The notes beneath the pieces were generated by a model that saw only the letters and a list, made by a program, of their open reading frames with translations, made no database searches and had not been told where the DNA came from. A program made the position numbers and the translations under genes. From Acetomicrobium flavidum (GTDB lineage: Bacteria > Synergistota > Synergistia > Synergistales > Acetomicrobiaceae): 64,000 nt of DNA. The stretch's first letter is position 1; each line of letters starts with the position of its first letter. The DNA lies in NCBI RefSeq assembly GCF_900129645.1, contig NZ_FSQZ01000001.1, positions 992,001-1,056,000 of the forward strand. Reading direction: 5' to 3'. Shown in pieces: positions 54,053 through 62,825 of the stretch.

Positions 54053-55753
54053 CTAATTTAACAAATTATTTAAACATGTAATTATCTCTTCATCAGAAGG
54101 CACGTTAGGAGCCTCTTGGGGGATCTGCTCGAGCTGCCCGACTCTATCTTCCGTATTGACGTAAGTGCCTGTACGTTCGTACCATGTCCTCGAAGGAAGG
54201 AACACATCAGCGGACACTGCCCCTTCGTCCTCGTAACATGATTGAATCGCTATGAAGTCGACATTTGGCAGTAATTTCGATATTGTCACGGGCATGGCAA
54301 GATCGGCCAGCAATACATAAACGCCCTCATATTTTTTGTCGCCCTCCCAAGGTTTTATGCCCAACTTTTCAATGCCTCGGCCATTGCTGCCGGAGGCTAA
54401 CCCTAATTGCCTTACTCCCGGACGAAGCTTCCACAGAAACTCCATCATTGAACTGCCTGTATGAGGTCCGTAAATTACGATGGGTTTGGACGCTCCTTCA
54501 AGGATCTTGCCCAAACTGCATGCATCGTCTTCCTGGAGATGACAAGATGCGCGCAAGTCCACCCTCCTTCCAGACGAACCTACGACTACGAGCTTCGCCC
54601 CCCTATTGGCAGCCCTTTTTACGAAGGAGCTTACCGCTTTAAATTCTTCGTCCAGGTTTGTCCCAACCACGGCAATACAATCTGCGTCGTCGATATCCGT
54701 GATATGGGCATTCCCCAGTGGTGTGCCTGGGGGATCTATCAAGAAGGCATTATTGCCGAATAACTTTTTAAATTGGAACGCTGTCTCGTTTGTAGCCCTG
54801 GACGATATCAGCCCGGCAAAAGAATCCATGCCCAAATCCCTGATCTTGTCTGCAACATAAGCCAAAGCTTCCGTCAAACCTGCAGGTTTTACATTCCCCT
54901 CTTTGCATATAAGCGCACCTTTACGCCTGGCTTTTCCTTCAAAGAGCGGTTCAAATCGCCCGCTTGAACACAGCACCCCTTCGGTCGGACCTTTGCCAAA
55001 CACCCCTTCTACCCTTAAAGGTTCGCCGTCGCGAGACAAAATTTCAATCTCACAGCCGATGCTGCAAAACGTACATGTGCTCCCGGTCCTCGTCATATCG
55101 GCTTGCCTGCCCACGTAAGTGCCTTTACGATCGGATAGGGCGCCTGTGGGGCAAACCTGAAGACAGGTGCCACAGGAGACGCATGTAGATTCATTGAAGG
55201 GCAGATCGTCGTCGGGACAGATCATGCTTTTAGGGCCCCTGTCCCGAACGGTGAGCACGGTATGTCCTGCTACCTCCTCACATGCGCGCACACATCTCCT
55301 GCATAAGATGCATCGATTTTGATCGTACAAGAAATACTTCCTGCTCATATCCATGGACAAACTCGGCCAGAAAAATCCGTAACGCACGTGGTCCAGCCCA
55401 TATTCGTAGGCGAGCTTTTGAAGTTCGCAATCCCCGCTTTTCTCGCAGAACATGCAAAAATGATTTCTCTCCGAAAATAGCATCTCCAGGTTAGACCGCC
55501 TGAGAGCGTTAATCCTTTCGTTTTCAGTCGTGACCACCATGCCATTCGTAGCCTTTGTAACGCAAGCAGGTAACAGTCCCCTGGCTTCTCTGACCTCGAC
55601 CAAGCACATCCGACAAATCCCCACGTCCGTTAGCCCTTCAAAGTGACATAACGTAGGAATGCGGATGCCATTTTTATTACAGACATCTAGGATTGTGTCC
55701 CCTAAATTTCCCTGAACCTTTCTGCCGTTTATCTCCAAGGTAACGGTAGACAT
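54053..55753 (-). CDS. NuoG-like Fe-S protein with reduced molybdopterin-type domain
   Basis: The 566-residue soluble protein has an N-terminal [2Fe-2S] site (Cys36, 47, 50, 64), a His98-Cys100-Cys103-Cys109 [4Fe-4S] site, and two ferredoxin-type clusters (CxxCxxCxxxC at 148-158 and 191-201). An FDH-type [4Fe-4S] motif follows (CTFCSIGC at 227-234, Cys262). The remaining roughly 300 residues are a short molybdopterin-like fold with no visible catalytic Sec/Cys or hydrogenase H-cluster motif. It resembles NuoG. It is the last gene of the four-gene operon and would pass electrons from the flavin subunit to an external or unidentified partner. Confidence 0.9.
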   Translation of the reverse strand: MSTVTLEINGRKVQGNLGDTILDVCNKNGIRIPTLCHFEGLTDVGICRMCLVEVREARGLLPACVTKATNGMVVTTENERINALRRSNLEMLFSERNHFCMFCEKSGDCELQKLAYEYGLDHVRYGFFWPSLSMDMSRKYFLYDQNRCILCRRCVRACEEVAGHTVLTVRDRGPKSMICPDDDLPFNESTCVSCGTCLQVCPTGALSDRKGTYVGRQADMTRTGSTCTFCSIGCEIEILSRDGEPLRVEGVFGKGPTEGVLCSSGRFEPLFEGKARRKGALICKEGNVKPAGLTEALAYVADKIRDLGMDSFAGLISSRATNETAFQFKKLFGNNAFLIDPPGTPLGNAHITDIDDADCIAVVGTNLDEEFKAVSSFVKRAANRGAKLVVVGSSGRRVDLRASCHLQEDDACSLGKILEGASKPIVIYGPHTGSSMMEFLWKLRPGVRQLGLASGSNGRGIEKLGIKPWEGDKKYEGVYVLLADLAMPVTISKLLPNVDFIAIQSCYEDEGAVSADVFLPSRTWYERTGTYVNTEDRVGQLEQIPQEAPNVPSDEEIITCLNNLLN

Positions 55754-55765
55754 GGCCCTTCCCCC

Positions 55766-58700
55766 TCACCGTTCTTCCAGGTCGCAGCGAAGGCATCTCT
55801 TGGCCTCGGCCTTCGCGACGTGCTCATTTGGAAACCCGAGGTTAACTTCCCTGAAGTCATAGACGCGCGTCTCCGGCGAAAGGATCGATGCCTTTGCCCT
55901 TGGGCGCTCCGCGTCTTCATCGCTTATTTCATACTTTTGCGCTTCAGGACGCTCCATGAGCGATGGAGGTTCCGGAAGCGGTAAACCTTTCAAAAACCTG
56001 TCTATGGCTCGCGCAGCCTTATTGGCCTGACCAACCGCCTCAACGATGCTTGCCGGACCTAACACCACATCTCCCACGGCAAATACACCCTCTCGCGACG
56101 TCATGAAGCTCCTTGGGTTGACTTCGATCGTGCCGTTACGATGTTGTCTTACGCCCCATTGGTCCAAAGAGGATTGATCCACCTTTTGTCCTATCGCGGC
56201 GACGACTATATCCGCATCTAAAATGAACTCGCTGCCCTCTATTGGGAATGAAGCTTTCCTCGCGGAGACATCGAATAGGCTTTTGCCCCTTTCATCTTGA
56301 AGCCTTAGCCTTTGGCAAAGCAACCCTACGACCTTTCCTTCACTTCCAATGACCTGAAGCGGAGCGGTCAAATAATGAAATATGACCCTCTCCTCCTCGG
56401 CCGATATCCTCCTCCTACGCCACCTGCGGGTACTGAGGTTGAAATGTATTCCTTCTTCTTCCGTTGCCTCGACCTCTTCGACTAAGGCCGGCATATCCTT
56501 GCGTTCCCTCCTGTAGACCAAATGCACCTCCTTCGCTCCAAGCCGCAGAAGCGAACGAGCAGCGTCCATCGCTACGTTTCCACCGCCGACGACGACCACC
56601 CTTTTGCCCTTGACAAAGGAAAGGTCTTCGCCCATATTGAGCTTTCTGAGCAGGGAAATGCCACTTTCGACTCCCGACAATTCAAATCCGGGGATACCCA
56701 GTGCCTGTGAGCCTTGAGCGCCCATCGCAAGCAATAAGGCATCATGAGCTTGAAACAAATCGCCCATTTGGAGGTCGCGACCCACTGTGACGTTAAGCTT
56801 CACGTCAATTTTCCCTACATTCAATATCGATTTTATCTCGCTCTTCAATACGTCCTTGGGCAACCTGTAATCGGGAATTCCCCACCTCATCATTCCGCCA
56901 AGTTCGGGGTTGGACTCGTAAATACAAACATGATAGCCAAGTTGAGCTAACCTTAGCGCAGCGGTAAGACCGCCTGGCCCGCCGCCCACAACGCCAACGC
57001 TTTTACCCTTGTCCGGTTCATGGACTTCAGGAACCCATTCGCCGGTCTCTCGCGTCGTCATGAAGCGCTTTAGATCCCTAATGGCTACCGGTTCATCCAC
57101 CTCCCCCCTACGGCATTTATCCTCGCAGAAGGAAGGACAGACCCGTCCACAGACGGAAGGGAAGGGATTGGATTTTCTGTGAACAGCCAACGCCTCATCG
57201 TAATTTCCCTGAGATATCAAAGATACGTAAATGGGGATTTTAACCTCGGCAGGGCAAGCGCTTTGACAAGGGGATGGGGCAAGCGTCGTGCAAACCCCTG
57301 CGGAACAACGTAGATCCAGGATATGCCTCTCATATTCGTCTTTAAAATATCGAAGGGTAGACAAAACTGGATTGGGTGCGCCTTGACCCAGGGCACATAG
57401 CGAGGCCTCCTTCATGAAATTGGCTATATCTTCAAGCATACTCAAATCTTCCATCTTGCCCTGCCCCTTGGTTATGCGGGTTAGGATCTCGAGCATCTTG
57501 CTCCCGCCTATGCGGCAGGGTGCACACTGCCCGCATGATTCCGCCACTACAAATTGCAAGAAAAATCTGGCCAGTTCGACCATGCAGGTCGTCTCATCCA
57601 CGACTATCATGCCGCCCGAGCCCATCAAGGCCCCTGCTGCAGTCAGAGAGTCGAAATCGACAGTAAGATTTAAAGATTCCGTCGGAAGGCATCCACCCAA
57701 TGGCCCACCGGTCTGAACGGCCTTGAACTTCCTGTCCTTTGCCACCCCGCCACCGACATCGAAGACTATCTCGCCCAACGAGGTTCCCATTGGGATCTCG
57801 AGTAAGCCGGTGTTTTTGACCTTGCCCGTCAGGGCAAAGACGGCCGTACCTTTGCTTTTTTCCGTTCCGATGGAGGAAAACCATTCGCTTCCTTTGAGGA
57901 TTATCTGGGGAACAATGGCATAACTTTTTACGTTGTTTATGTTGGTGGGCTTTCCCCAAAGGCCCCTTTCGGCAGGGAAGGGGGGACGAGGCCTAGGCTC
58001 CCCTCGTCGTCCCTCTATGGAGGCCATCAGGGCCGTCTCTTCGCCGCATACGAAAGCGCCCGCTCCCTCCTTTATCTCTATATCGAAACTGAAATCGGAG
58101 CCAAGGATCTTCTCCCCCAGCAGGCCGTACTCCTTTGCCTGGGCGATCGCAGTCCTGAGCCTGCTGATGGCCAAAGGATATTCCGCTCTACAGTAGATAA
58201 AGCCCTTCTTTGAGCCTATAGCATATCCCGCGATAGCCATCCCTTCGACCAACGCATGAGGATCTCCCTCTATCAAGCTTCGATCCATAAAGGCACCAGG
58301 ATCTCCCTCATCGGCGTTGCAAACTACGTATTTTGGTTCCTCGGGATTTTTCCTGGTCAACTCCCACTTAAGCCCCGTCGGGAAGCCTCCTCCTCCACGC
58401 CCCCTAAGGCCAGAGCTTTTTATCTCTTCTATGACGTGTTGCGGAGACATCTTGTAAAGCGATTTGGCCAAGGCCTGATATCCCTCCCGGGCGACGTATT
58501 CCTCGATGTGCTCAGGGTTAATCAAGCCACAGTTTCTCAACAAAATTCTTGTCTGATTCATATAAAAGGGTATTTGATGGTAACGGGGCACTACTTCCTC
58601 AGTGATTGGATCCCTGTACAAAAGCCTTTCCACTAGCATTCCCCTAAGTAAGGTCTTCTCAACTATCTCGGGTACGTCTCTTGGTTCTACCTGACAGTAA

Positions 58701-58900
58701 AAGATGTCCTCGGGATATATCACAACGACGGGCCCGATCGAACATAAACCATGGCAGCCGGAGAAGGTCACCAAGACCTCCTTCTCCAAATTATGCTTTC
58801 TTACCTCCTCCTCGAAGGCCTCCAATATTTCACGCGAGCCCCCCGCCGTACAACTCGTGCCGCGACAACATAAGACATTTGCCCTAAAAGAGTTGGTCAT
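55766..58900 (-). CDS. NuoF/HydB-GltD fusion flavoprotein
   Basis: The 1044-residue protein combines three parts. A thioredoxin-like [2Fe-2S] domain comes first (Cys12, 17, 49, 53). A NuoF-type FMN/NADH/[4Fe-4S] module follows (GRGGGGFPTG 167-176, ADEGDPGAF about 196-204, ESCGQCAPCR with Cys456/459/462 and Cys502). From about 540 it has a GltD/NfnB-type module: Fe-S cysteines near 545-596, FAD-binding GVVGGGPGGL and NAD(P)-binding VVVVGGGNVA. The two-ferredoxin C-terminal domain usual in HydB is absent; the GltD module takes its place. An NADH-to-NAD(P)-linked or bifurcating electron transfer is plausible. Arg-rich stretch RRWRRRR near 828 is unusual. Confidence 0.92.
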   Translation of the reverse strand: MTNSFRANVLCCRGTSCTAGGSREILEAFEEEVRKHNLEKEVLVTFSGCHGLCSIGPVVVIYPEDIFYCQVEPRDVPEIVEKTLLRGMLVERLLYRDPITEEVVPRYHQIPFYMNQTRILLRNCGLINPEHIEEYVAREGYQALAKSLYKMSPQHVIEEIKSSGLRGRGGGGFPTGLKWELTRKNPEEPKYVVCNADEGDPGAFMDRSLIEGDPHALVEGMAIAGYAIGSKKGFIYCRAEYPLAISRLRTAIAQAKEYGLLGEKILGSDFSFDIEIKEGAGAFVCGEETALMASIEGRRGEPRPRPPFPAERGLWGKPTNINNVKSYAIVPQIILKGSEWFSSIGTEKSKGTAVFALTGKVKNTGLLEIPMGTSLGEIVFDVGGGVAKDRKFKAVQTGGPLGGCLPTESLNLTVDFDSLTAAGALMGSGGMIVVDETTCMVELARFFLQFVVAESCGQCAPCRIGGSKMLEILTRITKGQGKMEDLSMLEDIANFMKEASLCALGQGAPNPVLSTLRYFKDEYERHILDLRCSAGVCTTLAPSPCQSACPAEVKIPIYVSLISQGNYDEALAVHRKSNPFPSVCGRVCPSFCEDKCRRGEVDEPVAIRDLKRFMTTRETGEWVPEVHEPDKGKSVGVVGGGPGGLTAALRLAQLGYHVCIYESNPELGGMMRWGIPDYRLPKDVLKSEIKSILNVGKIDVKLNVTVGRDLQMGDLFQAHDALLLAMGAQGSQALGIPGFELSGVESGISLLRKLNMGEDLSFVKGKRVVVVGGGNVAMDAARSLLRLGAKEVHLVYRRERKDMPALVEEVEATEEEGIHFNLSTRRWRRRRISAEEERVIFHYLTAPLQVIGSEGKVVGLLCQRLRLQDERGKSLFDVSARKASFPIEGSEFILDADIVVAAIGQKVDQSSLDQWGVRQHRNGTIEVNPRSFMTSREGVFAVGDVVLGPASIVEAVGQANKAARAIDRFLKGLPLPEPPSLMERPEAQKYEISDEDAERPRAKASILSPETRVYDFREVNLGFPNEHVAKAEAKRCLRCDLEER

Positions 58901-58926
58901 GGTAGACCTCCTTGATGCTCAAAAAA

Positions 58927-59328
58927 TCATTGCCAGCTAAACAACACGTGCTGGCTGCGCCTTTGGGAGATTAGCCATTCAAAGACAACCCTTCCTCCGA
59001 CGAGATGCTCTTTGACCAGGATGGGCACTTTATCCGGTGTTATATTCCTGTAAACTGCCACGCCATCTCTTGGTGTTTCGATCTCTACGACGGGCTCAAA
59101 GCTCGAGGCTCCTTCGCCTTCGGCTATGATAACTTTAGCTGCGATATTTGCCTTTCTTGTCTCTTCCATAAACGTCCTGGCAACCAACCTCGACGCTCCC
59201 TTGGGATCAAGAGGACTTACGAAAACCTTTATCGTCACTCCGGCCCCTTCCCTGATGGCTAATTCCTTTCTTGTCTCTTCCGCCAGCCTTTGAAGATCCT
59301 CGGGACTAGTGAGTTTAGAGGCACACAT
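58927..59328 (-). CDS. HndB-like thioredoxin-fold subunit lacking cluster cysteines
   Basis: The 133-residue protein aligns by pattern with HndB-type [2Fe-2S] subunits: an N-terminal helix LTSPEDLQRLAEETRKELA, a strand IKVFVSPLD, and the end region VEIETPRDGVAVYRNITPDK and VKEHLVGGRVV. Normal members carry four cysteines; here only Cys2 is present, so no [2Fe-2S] cluster can be bound in the standard way. It lies in the operon between the NuoE-like and NuoF-GltD genes. It is probably a structural or regulatory remnant of the subunit. Confidence 0.75.
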   Translation of the reverse strand: MCASKLTSPEDLQRLAEETRKELAIREGAGVTIKVFVSPLDPKGASRLVARTFMEETRKANIAAKVIIAEGEGASSFEPVVEIETPRDGVAVYRNITPDKVPILVKEHLVGGRVVFEWLISQRRSQHVLFSWQ

Positions 59329-59338
59329 TTCACACCCC

Positions 59339-59818
59339 TCATTCCATAGAAGCTAAAATTCTTTTCATCTTGTCTTGAGTTAGCCTACCGACCACCTTGC
59401 CGTCCACCATCGCGGCCGGAGCCAGCCCGCAGGACCCAAGGCAATATACAATTTCGTATGTGGCTTTAAGATCTGAAGTAGTCTCCCCGGGCGGGATGCC
59501 TAGGGCTTCTTCTATGACTCGCCTTATTCGCGGGCCGCCTTTTACGTGACAGGCGGTGCCATCGCACTGTTGAATGATATGTCGACCCCTTGGCGTCAAA
59601 TGAAACTGTGCGTAAAAGGTCGCAACTCCAAAGACCTTGCTGTATGGCACATGCAATAGCTCCGCCAAGGTCCTCAATGCCTCCTTAGGCAAATAGCCTA
59701 TCGCCTCTTGTGTCCTTTGAAGAATGGGTATCAACCCCAAGTTCTCCTCTTTAGCCTTGGCCGCAATCGCCTCAATAACTGCAAAATCGTGCCCACCCCT
59801 GCATTCTTCTTCCGTCAC
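59339..59818 (-). CDS. NuoE/HndA-like [2Fe-2S] subunit
   Basis: The protein is about 159 residues from GTG 59818; a longer frame opens at 59854, but GGAGG is best spaced for the later GTG. The C-terminal thioredoxin-like domain holds the [2Fe-2S] ligands CDGTAC and CLGSC. The helical N-terminal domain has IPILQRTQEAIGYLPKEAL, typical of NuoE. It is the first gene of the operon and would deliver or receive electrons with the NuoF-GltD protein. An AT-rich divergent region with inverted repeats precedes it. Confidence 0.92.
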   Translation of the reverse strand: MTEEECRGGHDFAVIEAIAAKAKEENLGLIPILQRTQEAIGYLPKEALRTLAELLHVPYSKVFGVATFYAQFHLTPRGRHIIQQCDGTACHVKGGPRIRRVIEEALGIPPGETTSDLKATYEIVYCLGSCGLAPAAMVDGKVVGRLTQDKMKRILASME

Positions 59819-59869
59819 TACTCTCCTCCTCTCGTGACAAGTATAACTAATCACATATATTTGTATATT

Positions 59870-59897
59870 CTACTATATTATAATTCCATTATAGTAG
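59870..59897. promoter_or_regulatory. Inverted repeat in the divergent nuoE-like/murB gap
   Basis: CTACTATA (59870-59877) and TATAGTAG (59890-59897) form a perfect 8-bp inverted repeat with 12 nt between. TTGTATATT is repeated directly at 59861-59869 and 59906-59914. It is a candidate operator, but no named regulator site fits. Confidence 0.35.
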
Positions 59898-60033
59898 CCA
59901 CATAGTTGTATATTGCATTATATTAATCTGTACGGCTGCAAGCTTTGCTACCCATTCCTGCAAATCGCCCCTATACATATGCCAAAAGTTTGATATCCTA
60001 TTACAAGTTACAAAACGAGACGAGGGGTTTGAA

Positions 60034-60990
60034 TTGGAACCGAGGAAGTTAGCAAGCAAACTACTTGCAATTGGCGTTAGCGAAGTGAGATTGGATGAGC
60101 CCTTGGCCATGCATTCCACTTGGAAGATAGGTGGACCCTCTGACATCTTGGTGCATATAACCGACACGACGTCGCTGCAAAAATTGGTGGCCTTGGCAAG
60201 AGAAGACGACATTCCCCTGATCGTCATCGGAAGGGGCAGCAATATCCTCTTTTCCGATGACGGCTTCAGGGGCATTGTGGCAAAATTTGGTAAGTCCTTT
60301 GCAACTGCAAGGATAGACGGGCAGGATATAATTGCCGATGCGGGGATATGGCTCCCTCGTCTTGCCAGGCTTGCCGCTTCAAGGGGTATAGCCGGATTAG
60401 AGCATGCCAGCGGAATTCCCGGCACATTGGGCGGACTGATATACATGAATGGAGGTAGTTTACGGCAATCCATCGGCGACATGACCAAGCGCGTATGGGC
60501 ACTGGACGAAAATTGCAATGTCATAGAGATGTCGGCCGAGGATTGCGAGTTTTCCTACCGAAGCTCTGTATTTCAACATAGGAATCTAATAATTTTAAGG
60601 GCACATCTTAGGGGAACTCCAGGCGACCCCAGGGATATAAGAAAACGAATCCTTAACGTACTGGCAGAAAGAAAGCACAAGTTTCCCTTGAAGCAGCCGA
60701 ACTGTGGTTCGGTATTCACCAACAAGCCCGAGGTATATGAGCTAGCAGGCCCTCCCGGGAAGATCATAGAGGACGCCGGACTGAAGGGCCTTCGCGTGGG
60801 TAACGTAATGGTCAGCACCGTCCATGCAAATTTCATAGTCAACCTGGGTGGTGGCACGTCGAAGGACGTCTTTGAGCTGATATCCAAAATTCGAGATGTA
60901 ATTTACTGCCGAATCGGCTATTGGCTGGAATGCGAGGTCAGGTACGTAACGCCAAATGGAGATATAGCTCCATTGCATAAATTTCTTTAG
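60034..60990 (+). CDS. murB: UDP-N-acetylenolpyruvoylglucosamine reductase
   Basis: The 318-residue FAD enzyme starts at TTG after GAGGGG. It has the FAD-binding MHSTWKIGGPSDILV, VIGRGSNILFSDDGFRG, and GIAGLEHASGIPGTLGG, the C-terminal catalytic serine region NCGSVFTNKPE, and GAKxI-like AGLKGLRVGNVMVSTVHANFIVN. It reduces UDP-GlcNAc-enolpyruvate in peptidoglycan synthesis. It is of the type IIa/IIb-like length. It is followed 13 nt later by a GNAT-family gene. Confidence 0.95.
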   Translation: MEPRKLASKLLAIGVSEVRLDEPLAMHSTWKIGGPSDILVHITDTTSLQKLVALAREDDIPLIVIGRGSNILFSDDGFRGIVAKFGKSFATARIDGQDIIADAGIWLPRLARLAASRGIAGLEHASGIPGTLGGLIYMNGGSLRQSIGDMTKRVWALDENCNVIEMSAEDCEFSYRSSVFQHRNLIILRAHLRGTPGDPRDIRKRILNVLAERKHKFPLKQPNCGSVFTNKPEVYELAGPPGKIIEDAGLKGLRVGNVMVSTVHANFIVNLGGGTSKDVFELISKIRDVIYCRIGYWLECEVRYVTPNGDIAPLHKFL

Positions 60991-61003
60991 TCACGCAAAG
61001 GAG

Positions 61004-61507
61004 GTGGTGAGGCCATGGGGTTTTGAACCCGACAATATATCAGGTCCCGTAAAGATCCAATGCATAAATCCGGTGGATTTTGAAGAGGAACTAACGGAGC
61101 TTTACGAACGCGCATATAAAGGCCTAGAGGAATATGCTGACACGGATCCGGAAACGATAAAGAAGTATTTAAAATGGCTTTACAGGCGGGCAGAGGGTGG
61201 CTTTTTAGTCGCCTTTGACGGTTCACGGATCGTGGGTTTCGTATCGACGGATCATAAATGGGTTTCCCCGGATGGACACATTGTGGGAGAGATACACGAG
61301 ATAGTGATAGACCCTGATTATCAGGGTCACGGCATAGGAAAGCTGCTTCTTGAAGAGGCCGTAAAGCTTCTTGCTCAAAAAGGAGCAAAGATCGTAGAGC
61401 TGTGGGCCGGCGAAAAGAACTTACGGGCACGAAACTTCTATAAAAGTCAAGGCTTTGTCGAGATGGAAAAGAAGGGAAGATGGGTCAGGTTCATCAAGGA
61501 ACTTTAA
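61004..61507 (+). CDS. GNAT-family N-acetyltransferase
   Basis: The roughly 160-residue acetyltransferase has IHEIVIDPDYQGHGIGKLLLE, which carries the Q/R-x-x-G-x-G/A acetyl-CoA loop, then VELWAGEKNLRARNFYKSQGF. The annotated start is GTG 61004, directly against AAAGGAG. The well-spaced ATG at 61015 is out of frame by one base and stops after three codons. A G4 or T4 run at 61017-61024 could hide a one-base indel. The substrate is unknown. Confidence 0.8.
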   Translation: MVRPWGFEPDNISGPVKIQCINPVDFEEELTELYERAYKGLEEYADTDPETIKKYLKWLYRRAEGGFLVAFDGSRIVGFVSTDHKWVSPDGHIVGEIHEIVIDPDYQGHGIGKLLLEEAVKLLAQKGAKIVELWAGEKNLRARNFYKSQGFVEMEKKGRWVRFIKEL

Positions 61508-61521
61508 GCGGTCCATTTTAA

Positions 61522-61563
61522 AAAGGACGGACAGCCAATGGTTATCGGGACTATCCGTCCTTT
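61522..61563. terminator. Bidirectional terminator between GNAT and M20 genes
   Basis: A 10-bp stem AAAGGACGGA/TCCGTCCTTT (61522-61531 and 61554-61563) lies between convergent genes; the T-run is better in the minus direction (TTTTTAAAA). Confidence 0.8.
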
Positions 61564-61574
61564 CACTGTAATTT

Positions 61575-62720
61575 TTAAAGATCCGCTAGCTTTATATAGC
61601 TTTTTTCGCGCCCCAGAGGGCATGAATTGTTCAACAAAAAGGCTGTCAGTATCTTGCTGGCCAAGTCCATTTCCTTGACTGAAATATGCTCAAAGTAGGT
61701 ATGGGCAACCGAAAGCTTTCCCGGACCAAAGACGACCGCTGAGGCACCCGCGGTAACAAAGGGCTCCGCATCGCTCCAACTCTTAAAGGCTCCCATACGC
61801 AGGTTTACCCCGAGCGCCGTAGAGGCAGCATCATTAAGTTTTTTTGCGATTGGAACGTCTTCATCCAGCATGAAGGGAGGAGAGACGTCATCTATCTCGT
61901 ATTCTATGCCCTCGCCTTCAAAAAACTCCCTCAATTGTCTTTCGGCCTCCCTGTGATCCACATGGGGCAATAGCCTGAAGTCGACGTACATTTCGCACTT
62001 GCCTGGCACGATGAGCTCTTTGGGCGAACCTCCGCTTAAGGACTGAACGTTGAATCCTGCCTCACCGATGTATGGGTGCTTACCAGCGAGAAAAGGCAAC
62101 TTTCCCAACTTAAACATAAAATCGACGGCCTTCGAAATGGCATTTTTGCCGGCCTCAAAATCGCTTCCATGAGCAGGCTGACCAGAAAAATTGAGCCTAG
62201 CCCCAATTGCTCCAGCTTCGGAGGTGCATATATCAAGCTCCGTCGGCTCAAAGACGACAACCTCTTCCGGGCTTAAGTCCACTGCCTTGTAGGCTCCGCT
62301 GCCGCCCTGTTCCTCATCCACCGTAAAGACTATGCTTACAGGAAGCTCGTAGTCGGGTCCTGACTGGTCCACATAATCCTCTAATGCAATTATCAAGGAG
62401 GCTATGGAACCCTTAACATCTGCCGCGCCTCTGCCGTAAACCAAGTCGCCGTCCAGGCAAGTACGGCATCTTTCGCCATCCATTACTTCTGGGACTGTAT
62501 CGACATGAAGATCGAACAACAACTTTGAACCCGGGTTGAAGATTAAATTTCCGTTTTTTCCGGAAGTGCTCTGTCGCTCGGTAGGGACTCCTAAAAATTG
62601 CAGCCTGTCTTCCAGGTATTGAAGAATGGGGCCTTCGTTACCGCTCGAACTGGGAATTTCGATGAGCCTTACAAGCTCATCTGCAAGCCGATCAAAGCGA
62701 TCGTCTTTCATTAAAAACAC
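61575..62720 (-). CDS. M20/ArgE-DapE-family peptidase
   Basis: The 381-residue metallohydrolase shows LLFDLHVDTVPEV with the first zinc histidine, GRGAADVKGSIASLI, TVDEEQGGSGAYKAV with the catalytic Glu pair, and FEPTELDI. FSGQPAHGSDFEAGKNAI is the dimerisation-domain motif. It could be succinyl-diaminopimelate desuccinylase, acetylornithine/acyl-lysine deacylase or a related peptidase; sequence alone does not decide. It is the second M20 enzyme in the window, fitting the peptide-using metabolism. Confidence 0.88.
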   Translation of the reverse strand: MFLMKDDRFDRLADELVRLIEIPSSSGNEGPILQYLEDRLQFLGVPTERQSTSGKNGNLIFNPGSKLLFDLHVDTVPEVMDGERCRTCLDGDLVYGRGAADVKGSIASLIIALEDYVDQSGPDYELPVSIVFTVDEEQGGSGAYKAVDLSPEEVVVFEPTELDICTSEAGAIGARLNFSGQPAHGSDFEAGKNAISKAVDFMFKLGKLPFLAGKHPYIGEAGFNVQSLSGGSPKELIVPGKCEMYVDFRLLPHVDHREAERQLREFFEGEGIEYEIDDVSPPFMLDEDVPIAKKLNDAASTALGVNLRMGAFKSWSDAEPFVTAGASAVVFGPGKLSVAHTYFEHISVKEMDLASKILTAFLLNNSCPLGREKSYIKLADL

Positions 62721-62825
62721 CCCCTTGAAGCTCCCGCTTCCAAATCACCTCCGCGAACATCTTTTTAAAAAGAGCAACTTAGAGGTTTTAATTATTATAA
62801 CATAAAATGGAGGCATAACTTCGGC

